A stretch of 64,000 bases of DNA, taken from positions 11,835 to 75,834 of the forward strand of contig JAHJQQ010000041.1 of the NCBI GenBank assembly GCA_018819175.1, read 5' to 3'. The notes beneath the pieces were generated by a model, which saw only the letters and a program-made list of their open reading frames with translations, made no database searches and was not told the origin of the DNA. The first letter of the stretch is position 1. Every line of letters begins with the position of its first letter. A program made the translations under genes and the position numbers. This document shows, in pieces, positions 50,386-59,512 of this stretch. The DNA is from Gammaproteobacteria bacterium (GTDB taxonomy: Bacteria; Pseudomonadota; Gammaproteobacteria; Thiohalobacterales; Thiohalobacteraceae).

Positions 50386-52440
50386 ATGAAGGCCTCCACT
50401 CCGGTCACAAAAGTCCCCCTCCGCAGCCCCGTGTTCCGCGGCGCCAAACACCTGCGTATCGCCCTGGTCGGCCTGCCCAACAGCGGCAAGAGCACCCTGT
50501 TCAAGGCCGTCTCCAGTACCGCCATCCAGACTGGTGAATTGGCCGGAACCCATCGCGCCTATGGCGAATGCGCGGTACAGATCGGGCTGGATGAGGCGCG
50601 GCTGGTCGATCTGCCCTCGATCCATTCCCTGAATCACCTGGAACCGGACGATCGCGTCACGCTGCAATACCTGCTCTGGGGCAATGAGCAACCGCCGGTG
50701 GCGCACCATGAACCCGGCGGTCCGCCGGCCCCGTTCGCACCGCCGGATGTTATTGTTCAGGTGATCGATGCCACCGCCCTGGAACGCCACCTGGAGCTGA
50801 CACTCGAACTCATCCAGCTTGGCCGACCGATGACCATTGCGCTCAATATGATGGACGAGGCCTGGAACAAAGGGCTGCACATCAATGTGAAGTCACTAAG
50901 CGCGCAGCTGGGTGTTCCCGTTGTTGCCACCGTTGCGCACATGGGACATGGCATTTCCGAATTATTTACGGCCGCGACCGATGCTGTGCGCGAAGCGGCC
51001 TGTCCGTTACCACAACCGGCGAGCCAGCATATCTGCGCCAGCCTGCAACCGCTGAGCCGCGCGCTCAATCAACCCGACATCCGCACGGCCTTCCGCATCC
51101 CGCATCCGTTTCTGCTGACCCAGTTTGCCGCCGGCGATAGCTATATCCACGACGAACTGCACATGCACTTCGCGGACCGGCTGCCCGAATTGCTGGCATT
51201 GCGCAGTGCCGCGGAACAACAGTTGCCGCGCGCGCTTGAAGAGGAATTACATGCGGATCGCCACTATCGTGCCGCCTGTCTCTATGAAGCGGTGACGCGA
51301 CACGGCGCACCGCATGAGGGGCGTGGCTGGCGCTACTGGTTGGATGAGTTATTCCTGCATCCGCAGTGGGGACTGTTCGGCAGTCTTGCGGTGTTCGCCG
51401 GCGTGTTGTTCATGGTGTTTGAAGTCAGCACCTGGCTGGATTCCATCACCGCCGCGAAACTGATAGAAGCCTCTGCCGATTGGCAGCCGACATCACTCCT
51501 CGGCGTGGTATCACGCGCGGTGACCGATGGCCTGATCGGGCTCATCGGCATTGTCATACCCTATATGATTCCGCTGGTGATGTTGCTGGTCGCGCTGGAA
51601 CAGATCGGCATCATGCAGCGCATCGCCTTCGTGGTCGATCGCGGCTTCCATCACATCGGCCTGCATGGCGGCGTCGCGGTGCCGTTTCTGCTTGGCCTGG
51701 GCTGCAATGTACCCGCGCTGTCGGGTGCCGCCAATGCGACCAGCGGCCGCGAACGCGTCATCGCATCGCTGCTGATCACCTTTGTGCCCTGCTCGGCACG
51801 TTCCGCCATCATTCTTGCGCTCGGCGGCAAATATCTCGGCGGCCTGGGCGTGTTCGCCATATTTGCCCTGACCATCATCGTGATCGCCGTCATGGGCCGG
51901 ATCCTGGCCCGACGCCAGCGCGACATCGGACCTGGGCAGGTCCAGGAAATCCCCGCCTATGCACTCCCCCAGTGGCGCAGGCTGGTGAAAGAAACCTGGA
52001 GGCGCACCCAGGATGTCCTTACCATCGTCACACCGCTGCTGGTCGGCGGCAGTGTGGTGCTGGCACTGCTGAATCATGTCGGCGCGGATGACGTCATCAA
52101 CAGCCTGTTCATGCCTATCACCGTCTGGTGGCTCGGCCTGCCTATCGTGCTCGGTGTACCCATCCTGTTCGGTATCCTGCGCAAGGAACTTTCACTGCTG
52201 ATGATCTATCAGGCACTGGGGACGTTTGAAGTCGGCACTCAACTGGACTGGGTGCAGATCACCACCTTCCTGCTGTTCCTGACCTTCTACATCCCGTGCA
52301 TCTCGACCTTCGCCGTCATGCTCAAGACCATCGGCCGCAAAGAGGCCTTCGTGTCTGTTGCATTATCTGTGGCTGTGGCGCTGTTGATCAGTGGCGTGCT
52401 CCGGGCTGTGTTGGAAGTAGGCGTGAGGGTGGCGGCCTGA
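50386..52440 (+). CDS. feoB: FeoB-like ferrous iron transporter with altered GTPase G3 motif
   Basis: 684 residues. The N-terminal GTPase has G1 GLPNSGKST (about 30-38), G4 NMMDE and helical bundle. The G3 motif is DLPSIHSL where FeoB normally has DLPGTYSL, so the Gly is Ser. The membrane part has the Gate motifs GLGCNVPALSGA and FVPCSARSAII with the conserved Cys residues, and several membrane segments. Typical FeoB is about 770 residues, so this is a shorter form. No feoA or feoC is adjacent. It is followed 26 nt later by a Cys-rich lipoprotein gene. Confidence 0.88.
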   Translation: MKASTPVTKVPLRSPVFRGAKHLRIALVGLPNSGKSTLFKAVSSTAIQTGELAGTHRAYGECAVQIGLDEARLVDLPSIHSLNHLEPDDRVTLQYLLWGNEQPPVAHHEPGGPPAPFAPPDVIVQVIDATALERHLELTLELIQLGRPMTIALNMMDEAWNKGLHINVKSLSAQLGVPVVATVAHMGHGISELFTAATDAVREAACPLPQPASQHICASLQPLSRALNQPDIRTAFRIPHPFLLTQFAAGDSYIHDELHMHFADRLPELLALRSAAEQQLPRALEEELHADRHYRAACLYEAVTRHGAPHEGRGWRYWLDELFLHPQWGLFGSLAVFAGVLFMVFEVSTWLDSITAAKLIEASADWQPTSLLGVVSRAVTDGLIGLIGIVIPYMIPLVMLLVALEQIGIMQRIAFVVDRGFHHIGLHGGVAVPFLLGLGCNVPALSGAANATSGRERVIASLLITFVPCSARSAIILALGGKYLGGLGVFAIFALTIIVIAVMGRILARRQRDIGPGQVQEIPAYALPQWRRLVKETWRRTQDVLTIVTPLLVGGSVVLALLNHVGADDVINSLFMPITVWWLGLPIVLGVPILFGILRKELSLLMIYQALGTFEVGTQLDWVQITTFLLFLTFYIPCISTFAVMLKTIGRKEAFVSVALSVAVALLISGVLRAVLEVGVRVAA

Positions 52441-52466
52441 GCGCCGGAACGTTTGAGGTAACCGCT

Positions 52467-53033
52467 ATGCATCCTGTGAAATGTACAGGTCTGATAATTG
52501 CCGCGGTGTTACTGTTCGGCTGCGCCGCAGAGCCCCGCTATCAAACCCTCTACCGCTATCACCCCCCCAGCGATCCTGCAGCGTACAGTTGCCTGCAAAC
52601 CTGCGAGCAGTTTCTGAAAACCTGTCATACGGAATGCAGTGACACCTATGCGATCTGCCTCGAGCAAATCGAGCCCGAGGCACAGTCGCGCCATGCCGAC
52701 GCGCTCATACGCTATGAAGGTGAATGGGACCAGTATCAACGCGACCTGGACCGTTATGATTTGAATCTGTCGTTCGGCTGGGGACACTACGATGATTGGT
52801 ATGGTCAAGGCTGGTATGACCCTGCCTGGCCCGGGCGGTATCGGCCCAATTACTACCGGCCCCAACCACCGATACCACCCAGCTACCGCGATGAACTCGG
52901 CAAACTCCAGGCGCAGAACTGCGATCGTGATTGCGGCTGCCAACCGAAATACGACAGCTGTTTTCTAATCTGCGGTGGCAAAAAAATTCCGGAACGGCGG
53001 TGCATGGTGAACTGTCCGCCGGAAGCAAAATAA
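52467..53033 (+). CDS. cysteine-rich lipoprotein of unknown function downstream of feoB-like gene
   Basis: 188 residues from ATG 52467, with GAGG 8 nt upstream. Signal ends LLFGCAAEP, so Cys19 should be lipidated. The mature protein has two Cys clusters: CLQTCEQFLKTCHTECSD with a following Cys, and CDRDCGCQPKYDSCFLICGG with CMVNC at the end. Between them is a Trp/Tyr/Pro-rich central part (WGHYDDWYGQGWYDPAWP). The paired Cys spacing suggests disulfide helical hairpins or metal binding. I do not recognise a named family. Probably co-transcribed with the transporter. Confidence 0.8.
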   Translation: MHPVKCTGLIIAAVLLFGCAAEPRYQTLYRYHPPSDPAAYSCLQTCEQFLKTCHTECSDTYAICLEQIEPEAQSRHADALIRYEGEWDQYQRDLDRYDLNLSFGWGHYDDWYGQGWYDPAWPGRYRPNYYRPQPPIPPSYRDELGKLQAQNCDRDCGCQPKYDSCFLICGGKKIPERRCMVNCPPEAK

Positions 53034-53064
53034 AACTTAAAGAATCTCTGATCGAATAATGACC

Positions 53065-53192
53065 CGTCATTCCGGCGCAGGCCGGACAAAAGCGCGGAGC
53101 GCGTTGAACGCCGACCAGGCGGCCCGTAGGGCGAGCGAAGCGAGTAATCCAGGCTCTCAAGACGCTAGATTCCGGCCTGCGCCGGAATGACG
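53065..53192. repeat. GTCATTCCGGC repeat, full copy with enlarged centre
   Basis: Arms CGTCATTCCGGCGCAGGCCG and CGGCCTGCGCCGGAATGACG are 128 nt apart edge to edge, with a longer centre (AAAAGCGCGGAGCGCGTTGA and onwards) than the copies at 6551 and 19660. Confidence 0.85.
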
Positions 53193-53239
53193 GGTTAGGA
53201 ATGTGTTGCTGCGCAACACATGATGGATAACCGCCTCCC

Positions 53240-53301
53240 GTAGCCCGGATGCAATCCGGGGCGCATTCCGCAATGTGATTCCCGGATTACATCCGGGCTA
53301 C
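53240..53301. repeat. GTAGCCCGGATG palindromic repeat
   Basis: GTAGCCCGGATGCAATCCGGG and CCCGGATTACATCCGGGCTAC-type arms form a long inverted repeat. The family is common in gammaproteobacteria. No gene is predicted in this gap. Confidence 0.85.
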
Positions 53302-53308
53302 ATATAAA

Positions 53309-53344
53309 CCCCCTCTCCCTCCGGGAGAGGGCCGGGGAGAGGGG
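53309..53344. repeat. CCCTCTCCCTCCGGGAGAGG short palindromic repeat
   Basis: A GC-rich hairpin CCCTCTCCC-TCC-GGGAGAGGG with a following GCCGGGGAGAGGGG. It could terminate either neighbour. It completes a run of three different repeat families in the 53034-53455 gap. Confidence 0.75.
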
Positions 53345-53455
53345 ACTATTCTTTTCTACAGCAGCAGTTCATTTCTAGTTGTCATTGAATGAAAAACTTA
53401 CCACCAATAACAACGTCGCTGATCCTCAATCAATTTCAGATGAGAAACAGTCGCC

Positions 53456-55033
53456 TCAAGACCCCGAACGCGCCTGACTCGGACGGCGCTGTGGCCGGCC
53501 CTGCTGCGGACGATTCTGCCCTTGACGATTGCCTTGCGGAGGACGATTCCCCTCGGGCTGGCGATTACCATTGGCTTCGGCACGACCCGATGACACACGA
53601 TTACCATTGGCCTCGTGATTACCCAGCGCGGCATTCCGTTGCTGACCGTTGTTCGTGCGCGGCTTACCTTGTGCTGGTCGAGCCTGTGCCGGACGACCTG
53701 TTCCCTGCGCAGTCCGCTCACCTTGTGCCACTGGACGTTGACCCTGCGAGGAAGGACGCTGTCCCTGTGCCGCTGGACGTTGCCCCGGTGATGACGGACG
53801 TTGACCACGCGCGGCATTGCCGCTGTGATTCGGACGGCCACCACGCGCCTGGCGCTGCTTGAATACCGGCTCGGCCTTGATGGTCGGGTCCGGGGCATAA
53901 CCGTCGATGATCACCTTGGGGATTTCACGTTTGATCAGACGTTCGATATCTTTCAGGAAATCCTTTTCGTCGACACAGACCAGCGATACGGCCTGGCCTT
54001 CGCAACCGGCACGGCCGGTACGGCCGATGCGGTGCACATAGTCTTCCGGTACGTTAGGTAGTTCGTAATTCACCACATGCGGCAATTGATCGATGTCCAG
54101 ACCGCGCGCGGCAATGTCGGTCGCCACCAGCACGCGCACATGACCCTGCTTGAAATCGGCCAGTGCCTTGGTGCGCGCACCCTGACTCTTGTTGCCATGA
54201 ATCGCGGCGGACTTGATGCCATCCTGGCCCAGCTGTTCGGCAAGTTTGTTCGCACCGTGTTTGGTGCGCGTGAACACCAGCACCTGACGCCAGTTCTGTG
54301 AACCGATCATGAACGACAGCAATTCGCGCTTGCGGGCGCGATCAACCGGGTGCATCACCTGCGAAACCAAGGCCGCCGTGGTGTTTTCACGCGCAACATT
54401 GATCAACGCCGGGTTGTGCAACAGTCCACCGGCGAGTTGCTTGATCTCATCCGAGAATGTCGCGGAGAACAGCAGGTTTTGACGACCACCCGCGCCGTGT
54501 TTGGGCAGCAGTGCAAGAATTTTACGGATATCACGAATGAATCCCATATCGAGCATGCGATCAGCTTCGTCGAGGATCAGGATTTCAACCTGGGATAGAT
54601 CCACATTGCGTTGACCAATGTGATCCAGCAACCGACCTGGCGTTGCGATCAGAATATCCACGCCGCTGCGCAGCGCCGAGATCTGCGGGTTGATGCCGAC
54701 ACCACCGAAGATGATGGTGGATTTGAGTTTCAGATGTTTACCATAGGTGGTCACGCTCTCACCGACCTGCGCGGCGAGTTCGCGCGTCGGGGTGAGAATC
54801 AGTGCGCGCACCGGGCGCTTGCCCGCGGGCAATGGCGCAGCACTCAAACGTTGCAGCATGGGCAGTGTGAAACCGGCGGTTTTGCCGGTGCCGGTCTGGG
54901 CGCCGGCGAGCACATCGCGGCCTTCGAGAATGATCGGAATGGCCTGGGCCTGTACCGGGGTGGGTTCTGTGTAGCCCTGATCGGACACAGCACGGACCAA
55001 TTCGGCCGATAGGCCGAGTGCGGAAAATGACAT
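53456..55033 (-). CDS. rhlE: DEAD-box RNA helicase, RhlE type
   Basis: A 525-residue ATP-dependent RNA helicase. Motifs in order: Q motif with EPTPVQAQAIP, I AQTGTGKT, Ia PTRELAAQVG, Ib TPGR, II DEAD, III SAT, IV VFTRTK, V ATDIAARGLD and VI HRIGRTGR. After about residue 395 there is a long basic, Gln/Asn/Arg/Gly-rich tail with repeated GQRPSSPGQRP-type units, likely disordered RNA-binding sequence. RhlE helps ribosome assembly and RNA turnover in the cold. Start at ATG 55033. Confidence 0.93.
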   Translation of the reverse strand: MSFSALGLSAELVRAVSDQGYTEPTPVQAQAIPIILEGRDVLAGAQTGTGKTAGFTLPMLQRLSAAPLPAGKRPVRALILTPTRELAAQVGESVTTYGKHLKLKSTIIFGGVGINPQISALRSGVDILIATPGRLLDHIGQRNVDLSQVEILILDEADRMLDMGFIRDIRKILALLPKHGAGGRQNLLFSATFSDEIKQLAGGLLHNPALINVARENTTAALVSQVMHPVDRARKRELLSFMIGSQNWRQVLVFTRTKHGANKLAEQLGQDGIKSAAIHGNKSQGARTKALADFKQGHVRVLVATDIAARGLDIDQLPHVVNYELPNVPEDYVHRIGRTGRAGCEGQAVSLVCVDEKDFLKDIERLIKREIPKVIIDGYAPDPTIKAEPVFKQRQARGGRPNHSGNAARGQRPSSPGQRPAAQGQRPSSQGQRPVAQGERTAQGTGRPAQARPAQGKPRTNNGQQRNAALGNHEANGNRVSSGRAEANGNRQPEGNRPPQGNRQGQNRPQQGRPQRRPSQARSGS

Positions 55034-55206
55034 TTAGGGTAGTACTCCTGGAATGGCCTACGCGGGCAGTGCCCGGGACGGTCTAGGCGGAATTCGCTTA
55101 GTGTAGGTTTCGAGGTAGACCGGGAATGGTGACCGCGAGGATCGAACGCAGACCGAAGTGCGTCCGGGATGCGCGGCATACTACAGATAAATCCGTGCAA
55201 TAGCCA

Positions 55207-56067
55207 TCAATGTCGCCGTTCAAGGCCGAATTGTGTCCGAATGACCGCCTTGAGCGCCTGCAGCATCAACCACAGAAACAGCAATGGGAACAGGATCGTC
55301 TGCAGGATAAACACCACGATCAGGTTGATCGCATGCTCGCTGATATCCGCCGCCGCCAGCTTGAAGGCCTCGATACGCCGCTCGACATTCACCGTATCGG
55401 CCGCGGAGGCATAGGCACGCTTGGCGCTTTCGAGCCAGGATGAGGATGGCGCTTCTGAAGACGGCGCTGCGCTTTGTTGATTGATAGCACCGATTGTCTC
55501 GACACTCTGCTCGAGCTGCGCGCGCGAATCACTGTACTGCGGCTCCAGAAAGGCGGTGTAGAGCAGCTCATTGCCGATAGCGATCAGCGGAATGGCGAAG
55601 CGCAGAATGGTCAGCAACAGCGCGAGCCGATAGACCCAGCGCCTGATGCCGGTCGCCACGGCTCGTGGCCACCACAACAAGACCAGTGTTGCTGCCAGGA
55701 GCACCGCAAGCAATAACGTCAACCCAGGCCAGGCCATGACCTTGAGCAACACCTGTTGAATGCCCAGCGAGGTCGCACTGGCGAGCATGATCCAGGAGAA
55801 GCGTTCGACCAGATCGTTGATAGGATCGAGAATCTGCCCCGGCGCCAGCACCACGCCGATGCCGGCAGGTTCGATGGCTATTTCGGTGCCCTGCGCCACC
55901 GAGATCACACCGTTCAGACCGCGCGCGATACCGAAAGTGATCAAGGCCCGCGACAACCCGGCCTGGGTGTAATCACGTCCCAGATCATCGACCATGCCGC
56001 GCCAGGCCAGCACAACCAGCGCGACAGCCAGGCATGAGAGCAATAATTTCCAACCAATTCGCAACAT
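55207..56067 (-). CDS. conserved inner-membrane protein of unknown function
   Basis: 286 residues with an N-terminal membrane segment (GWKLLLSCLAVALVVLAW), further hydrophobic stretches around residues 92-140 and a C-terminal pair (HAINLIVVFILQTILFPLLFLWLML). Between them is a soluble loop of about 60 residues (SRAQLEQSVETIGAINQQSA) with coiled-coil character. I recall similar unnamed proteins in several proteobacteria but cannot assign a function. It lies between two DEAD-box helicase genes; there is no link to them in the sequence. Confidence 0.8.
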   Translation of the reverse strand: MLRIGWKLLLSCLAVALVVLAWRGMVDDLGRDYTQAGLSRALITFGIARGLNGVISVAQGTEIAIEPAGIGVVLAPGQILDPINDLVERFSWIMLASATSLGIQQVLLKVMAWPGLTLLLAVLLAATLVLLWWPRAVATGIRRWVYRLALLLTILRFAIPLIAIGNELLYTAFLEPQYSDSRAQLEQSVETIGAINQQSAAPSSEAPSSSWLESAKRAYASAADTVNVERRIEAFKLAAADISEHAINLIVVFILQTILFPLLFLWLMLQALKAVIRTQFGLERRH

Positions 56068-56079
56068 GCGGCTAGCCTA

Positions 56080-56359
56080 GGGCCTGTTAACACTATCCGC
56101 GCCCTGGCGACGGAGGCCCGTTTGCCGCGAGCCAAGGCGTACTGAGCGCAGTGTACTCGACGTACATAAGCGAGGTGCAACGCAGGATCGCGGCAAACGG
56201 GCCCCGTCCCCCATAGATATCCAAAAGGGGGTTGCGCACCAAAAGGCGCCATGCCGCGTTGCTCGTCGTTCATTTGGAATCACCAAACTTCTCTCCTCGC
56301 GCCTTGCCTGGCGCCTTTTGGGGCTGCAACGCCATGGCGCGGATAATGTTAACAGGCCC
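56080..56359. mobile_element. 280-bp miniature inverted-repeat element, TA-flanked
   Basis: Terminal inverted repeats GGGCCTGTTAACACTATCCG (from 56080) and its near complement (ending 56359) match at 21 of 22 positions. A TA dinucleotide lies immediately outside each end, as in IS630/Tc1-mariner insertions. A nested pair of arms (GCCCGTTTGCCGCGA and TCGCGGCAAACGGGC) lies in the left half, and a second one (CCAAAAGGCGCC and GGCGCCTTTTGG) in the right half. No transposase is encoded. Confidence 0.88.
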
Positions 56360-56485
56360 TAACAGGGATATCCCGAACAACGCGGCCACGATCCCACCCG
56401 CGCGCCCGGATAGCGTATACTTTCGCGGCACGTTTCCGGCCCGGCCATCCCGCCACGGCCACAGGCTCCACGACCAAGGTTTCCC

Positions 56486-58483
56486 ATGTCCGATGACACG
56501 CTGACTAGTTTTGCGCAATTGGCACTTGCCGCGCCCCTCCTCAAGGCCATCGACGAGGTCGGCTACGAGGCCCCCTCGCCGATCCAGGCTGCGGCCATCC
56601 CGCCGCTGCTCGAAGGTCGGGATCTCCTCGGTCAGGCGCAGACCGGCACCGGCAAGACCGCCGCCTTTGCGCTGCCGCTGTTGAGTCGCCTGGATCTCAG
56701 TGTGCAGCAGCCGCAGATTCTGGTACTCGCACCGACGCGCGAACTGGCCATCCAGGTCGCCGAGGCCATGCAGACCTATGCGCGGCATCTGAAAGGCTTC
56801 CATGTGTTACCGGTCTATGGTGGTCAGAGCATGGAGGTACAACTGCGTCCACTGAAACGTGGCGTGCATGCCGTGGTCGGCACCCCTGGGCGGATTCAAG
56901 ATCATCTGCGTCGCGGTACCTTGAAACTCGACAAGCTCCAGGCCCTGGTACTCGACGAGGCCGATGAGATGTTGCGCATGGGTTTCATCGACGATGTGGA
57001 ACAGATCCTCGAACACACACCCGCCGAAAAACAGGTCGCATTGTTTTCGGCAACCATGCCGCCGGCGATCCAGAAAATCGCCCAGCGTTTTCTGCGTGAT
57101 CCTGTCGAAATCAAGATCGCCACCAAAACCAGCACCGTCGCCGCGATCACCCAACGTTATTGGCAGGTCACCGGCACGCATAAACTGGATGCGTTGACAC
57201 GTATCCTCGAGGCCGAAGACTTCGATGCAATGATTGTCTTCGTGCGCACCAAGACTGCCACAGTGGAACTGGCCGAGAAACTGGAGGCACGCGGCTTCTC
57301 CAGCGCGCCTTTGAACGGCGATATGAATCAGGCCCTGCGCGAGCGCACCGTTGACCGTCTGAAAAAAGGCTCGCTGGATATCCTGGTCGCCACCGACGTG
57401 GCCGCGCGCGGCCTGGATGTCGAGCGCATCAGCCATGTGTTGAATTACGACATCCCCAACGATGTCGAGCCCTATATTCATCGTATCGGCCGCACCGGTC
57501 GCGCGGGTCGCAAAGGCACCGCCATTCTGTTCGTGTCACCGCGTGAGAAACGCATGCTGCGCGCTATCGAACAGGCCACGCGGCAACCCATTGAGCCTAT
57601 GAATCTGCCCTCGCATGCGGACATCGCCGACCGGCGCGTGTCCCAATTCAAACAGACCCTCAGCGAAACATTGGAAGCGCAGGACCTGGGCTTCTTCACT
57701 GAGGTCATCGAGAGCTATCAGCAGGAACACAATGTGGCGCTGAGCGAAATCGCCGCTGCGCTCGCCTACCTGCTGCAGAAGGAACGCCCGCTGTTGCCGG
57801 CGCCGATGGCACCGGAACGTCCCGTTCAGTCCACGCCGCGTGAGCGCGAGCGACATACGCGCGATGACCGCCCACCGCGTCGCGCAGACCGCGAACCCCG
57901 TGAAGCACGAGCACCGGACGCACGCCCGCCACGCCGCATCCGTGATGTCGGCCCTGGCATGGAGCGTTACCGCATGGAAGTCGGCCGTGCGCAGAATATC
58001 GAGGCGAAACACATTGTCGGCGCCATTGCCAACGAGGCCGGCCTCGATAGTCAGCACATCGACAACATCAGTATCAATGATGACCATTGCACAGTCGATT
58101 TGCCGGAAGGCATGCCCAAGGACGTGCTCAAACATTTGCAGAAGACCTGGATCTGCGGTCAACCGATGCGGCTGCACCGTCTTGATGAAGAAGCGCCGCC
58201 ACTCGACAAGCCGCGTCCCCCGCGTGCGGATAGGCCAGCTAGCGGCGAGCGCCCGCCGCGGAAGGACAAACCCACGCGCAGTGATCGACCGGCACGTGGC
58301 GATAAACCGTTCCGTTCCGACAAGCCTGCACGTGGCCCAAAACCGACCAGTGCCGAGAAGCCCGCGAGCAAGGGCAAGATCTTCCACAATCCCAAACTCG
58401 CGCGCAAAGAAAAAACCAACGATGGCAGCCAGACACTGCGCGTCAGTAGAACCGATAAGAGCAAAAAGCCGCGCAAGCCGTAA
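56486..58483 (+). CDS. deaD: DEAD-box RNA helicase, DeaD/CsdA type
   Basis: A 665-residue helicase. Q motif EAPSPIQAAAIPPL, I AQTGTGKT, Ia PTRELAIQV, II DEAD, III SAT, V ATDVAARGLD, VI HRIGRTGR, then a regulatory middle region and a DbpA-like RNA-binding domain (GMERYRMEVGRAQNIEAKHIVGAIANEAGLD, about 490-560), followed by a Lys/Arg/Pro-rich tail with DKPTRSDRPARGDKP-type repeats. DeaD/CsdA unwinds RNA in the cold and in 50S assembly. Start at ATG 56486, after a purine-poor leader. Confidence 0.94.
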   Translation: MSDDTLTSFAQLALAAPLLKAIDEVGYEAPSPIQAAAIPPLLEGRDLLGQAQTGTGKTAAFALPLLSRLDLSVQQPQILVLAPTRELAIQVAEAMQTYARHLKGFHVLPVYGGQSMEVQLRPLKRGVHAVVGTPGRIQDHLRRGTLKLDKLQALVLDEADEMLRMGFIDDVEQILEHTPAEKQVALFSATMPPAIQKIAQRFLRDPVEIKIATKTSTVAAITQRYWQVTGTHKLDALTRILEAEDFDAMIVFVRTKTATVELAEKLEARGFSSAPLNGDMNQALRERTVDRLKKGSLDILVATDVAARGLDVERISHVLNYDIPNDVEPYIHRIGRTGRAGRKGTAILFVSPREKRMLRAIEQATRQPIEPMNLPSHADIADRRVSQFKQTLSETLEAQDLGFFTEVIESYQQEHNVALSEIAAALAYLLQKERPLLPAPMAPERPVQSTPRERERHTRDDRPPRRADREPREARAPDARPPRRIRDVGPGMERYRMEVGRAQNIEAKHIVGAIANEAGLDSQHIDNISINDDHCTVDLPEGMPKDVLKHLQKTWICGQPMRLHRLDEEAPPLDKPRPPRADRPASGERPPRKDKPTRSDRPARGDKPFRSDKPARGPKPTSAEKPASKGKIFHNPKLARKEKTNDGSQTLRVSRTDKSKKPRKP

Positions 58484-58513
58484 ACAACAACACAGCTCCT
58501 ACAATACAAACAC

Positions 58514-58543
58514 CGTCATTCCGGCGTAGGCCGGGATACCGGC
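58514..58543. repeat. half copy of the GTCATTCCGGC repeat
   Basis: CGTCATTCCGGCGTAGGCCG with GGATACCGGC; a degenerate single arm between deaD and the YaeQ gene. Confidence 0.65.
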
Positions 58544-58589
58544 TTTACAAAAGTGAACATAATTCAAATACGGCAAAGCAACATCACCC

Positions 58590-59135
58590 ATGGCCCTCAA
58601 AGCAACCATTTTCAAAGTCGATCTGCAGATCTCCGACATGGACCGCAATTATTATGCGAGCCATGCGCTGACACTGGCACAGCATCCCTCGGAAACTGAT
58701 GTCCGCATGATGTTGCGCATCCTGGCCTTTGTGCGCCATGCGAGTGAACGCCTCACCTTCACCAAAGGTATCAGCACCGACGACGAACCCGATCTGTGGC
58801 AGAAAGACCTGACCGATAGCATTGAACTGTGGATCGAACTGGGACAGCCTGATGAGAAACGCATCCGCAAGGCCTGTGGTCGCGCACAGCAGGTTGTTAT
58901 TTATTGTCACAGCGGACACAGCGCCGAGCTCTGGTGGGAAAAGAACCGCGGCAGTCTGGAACGCTTCGACAATCTGTCAGTGATCAACCTGCCCGTGGAA
59001 GCCGGCCAGGCCTTGGAGAAACTTACGCAACGTACTATGCAATTGCAGTGCACGGTACAGGATGGGGAGATCTGGCTGTCGACGGACACCGGGAGTGTGA
59101 CTGTGGTGCCGGAGATATGGAAACAAGGACGCTAG
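58590..59135 (+). CDS. YaeQ family protein
   Basis: A 181-residue PD-(D/E)XK-fold protein: MALKATIFKVDLQISDMDRN, DVRMMLRILAFVRHASERL, the catalytic-like DEPDLWQKDLTDSIELWIELGQP and WWEKNRGSLERFDNLSV match YaeQ. E. coli yaeQ suppresses loss of RfaH in a haemolysin transcription assay; the molecular role is still unclear. ATG 58590 is the usual start. Confidence 0.95.
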   Translation: MALKATIFKVDLQISDMDRNYYASHALTLAQHPSETDVRMMLRILAFVRHASERLTFTKGISTDDEPDLWQKDLTDSIELWIELGQPDEKRIRKACGRAQQVVIYCHSGHSAELWWEKNRGSLERFDNLSVINLPVEAGQALEKLTQRTMQLQCTVQDGEIWLSTDTGSVTVVPEIWKQGR

Positions 59136-59196
59136 GAAACCAATAACAGCTGCAGTTCGCTATGCAAACTACAGCTCAACAGATGAATGTCTGCTA

Positions 59197-59334
59197 TCAG
59201 AACCCGCCCTGGGTAAACAACATATAAGCAATCCAACCCAGCACAGCAATCAGCGCCATGTGGTGAATACGCAGATTTGACCGCGGGCGGTTACTGAACA
59301 GAGGCCGCTCATCGGGCCGTATATAGACAGGCAT
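59197..59334 (-). CDS. small single-pass membrane protein
   Basis: 45 residues from ATG 59334 (MPVYIRPDERPLFSNRP), preceded by GGGAGAA at 7 nt. One C-terminal membrane helix (MALIAVLGWIAYMLFTQGGF) with a basic N-terminus, so a type II orientation is likely. The upstream open frame to 59379 lacks a ribosome binding site. I do not recognise a family. It lies between YaeQ and the MotB-like gene, both convergent or separate. Confidence 0.6.
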   Translation of the reverse strand: MPVYIRPDERPLFSNRPRSNLRIHHMALIAVLGWIAYMLFTQGGF

Positions 59335-59512
59335 GAAAGATTCTCCCGGTATCTGGGCCTCGGTCGAGGCAACACGCATACCTTGCTAGCGTCAGATACC
59401 CGAAGGAACTTTAGAAATACAGCAAATACTCCTTTTGCTGTCGTCAGGCGCGTAGCTGCGCGTCCGACAGACAGCACACGCGCTCACCAAGAAGATATCA
59501 AATACCGTCCTG

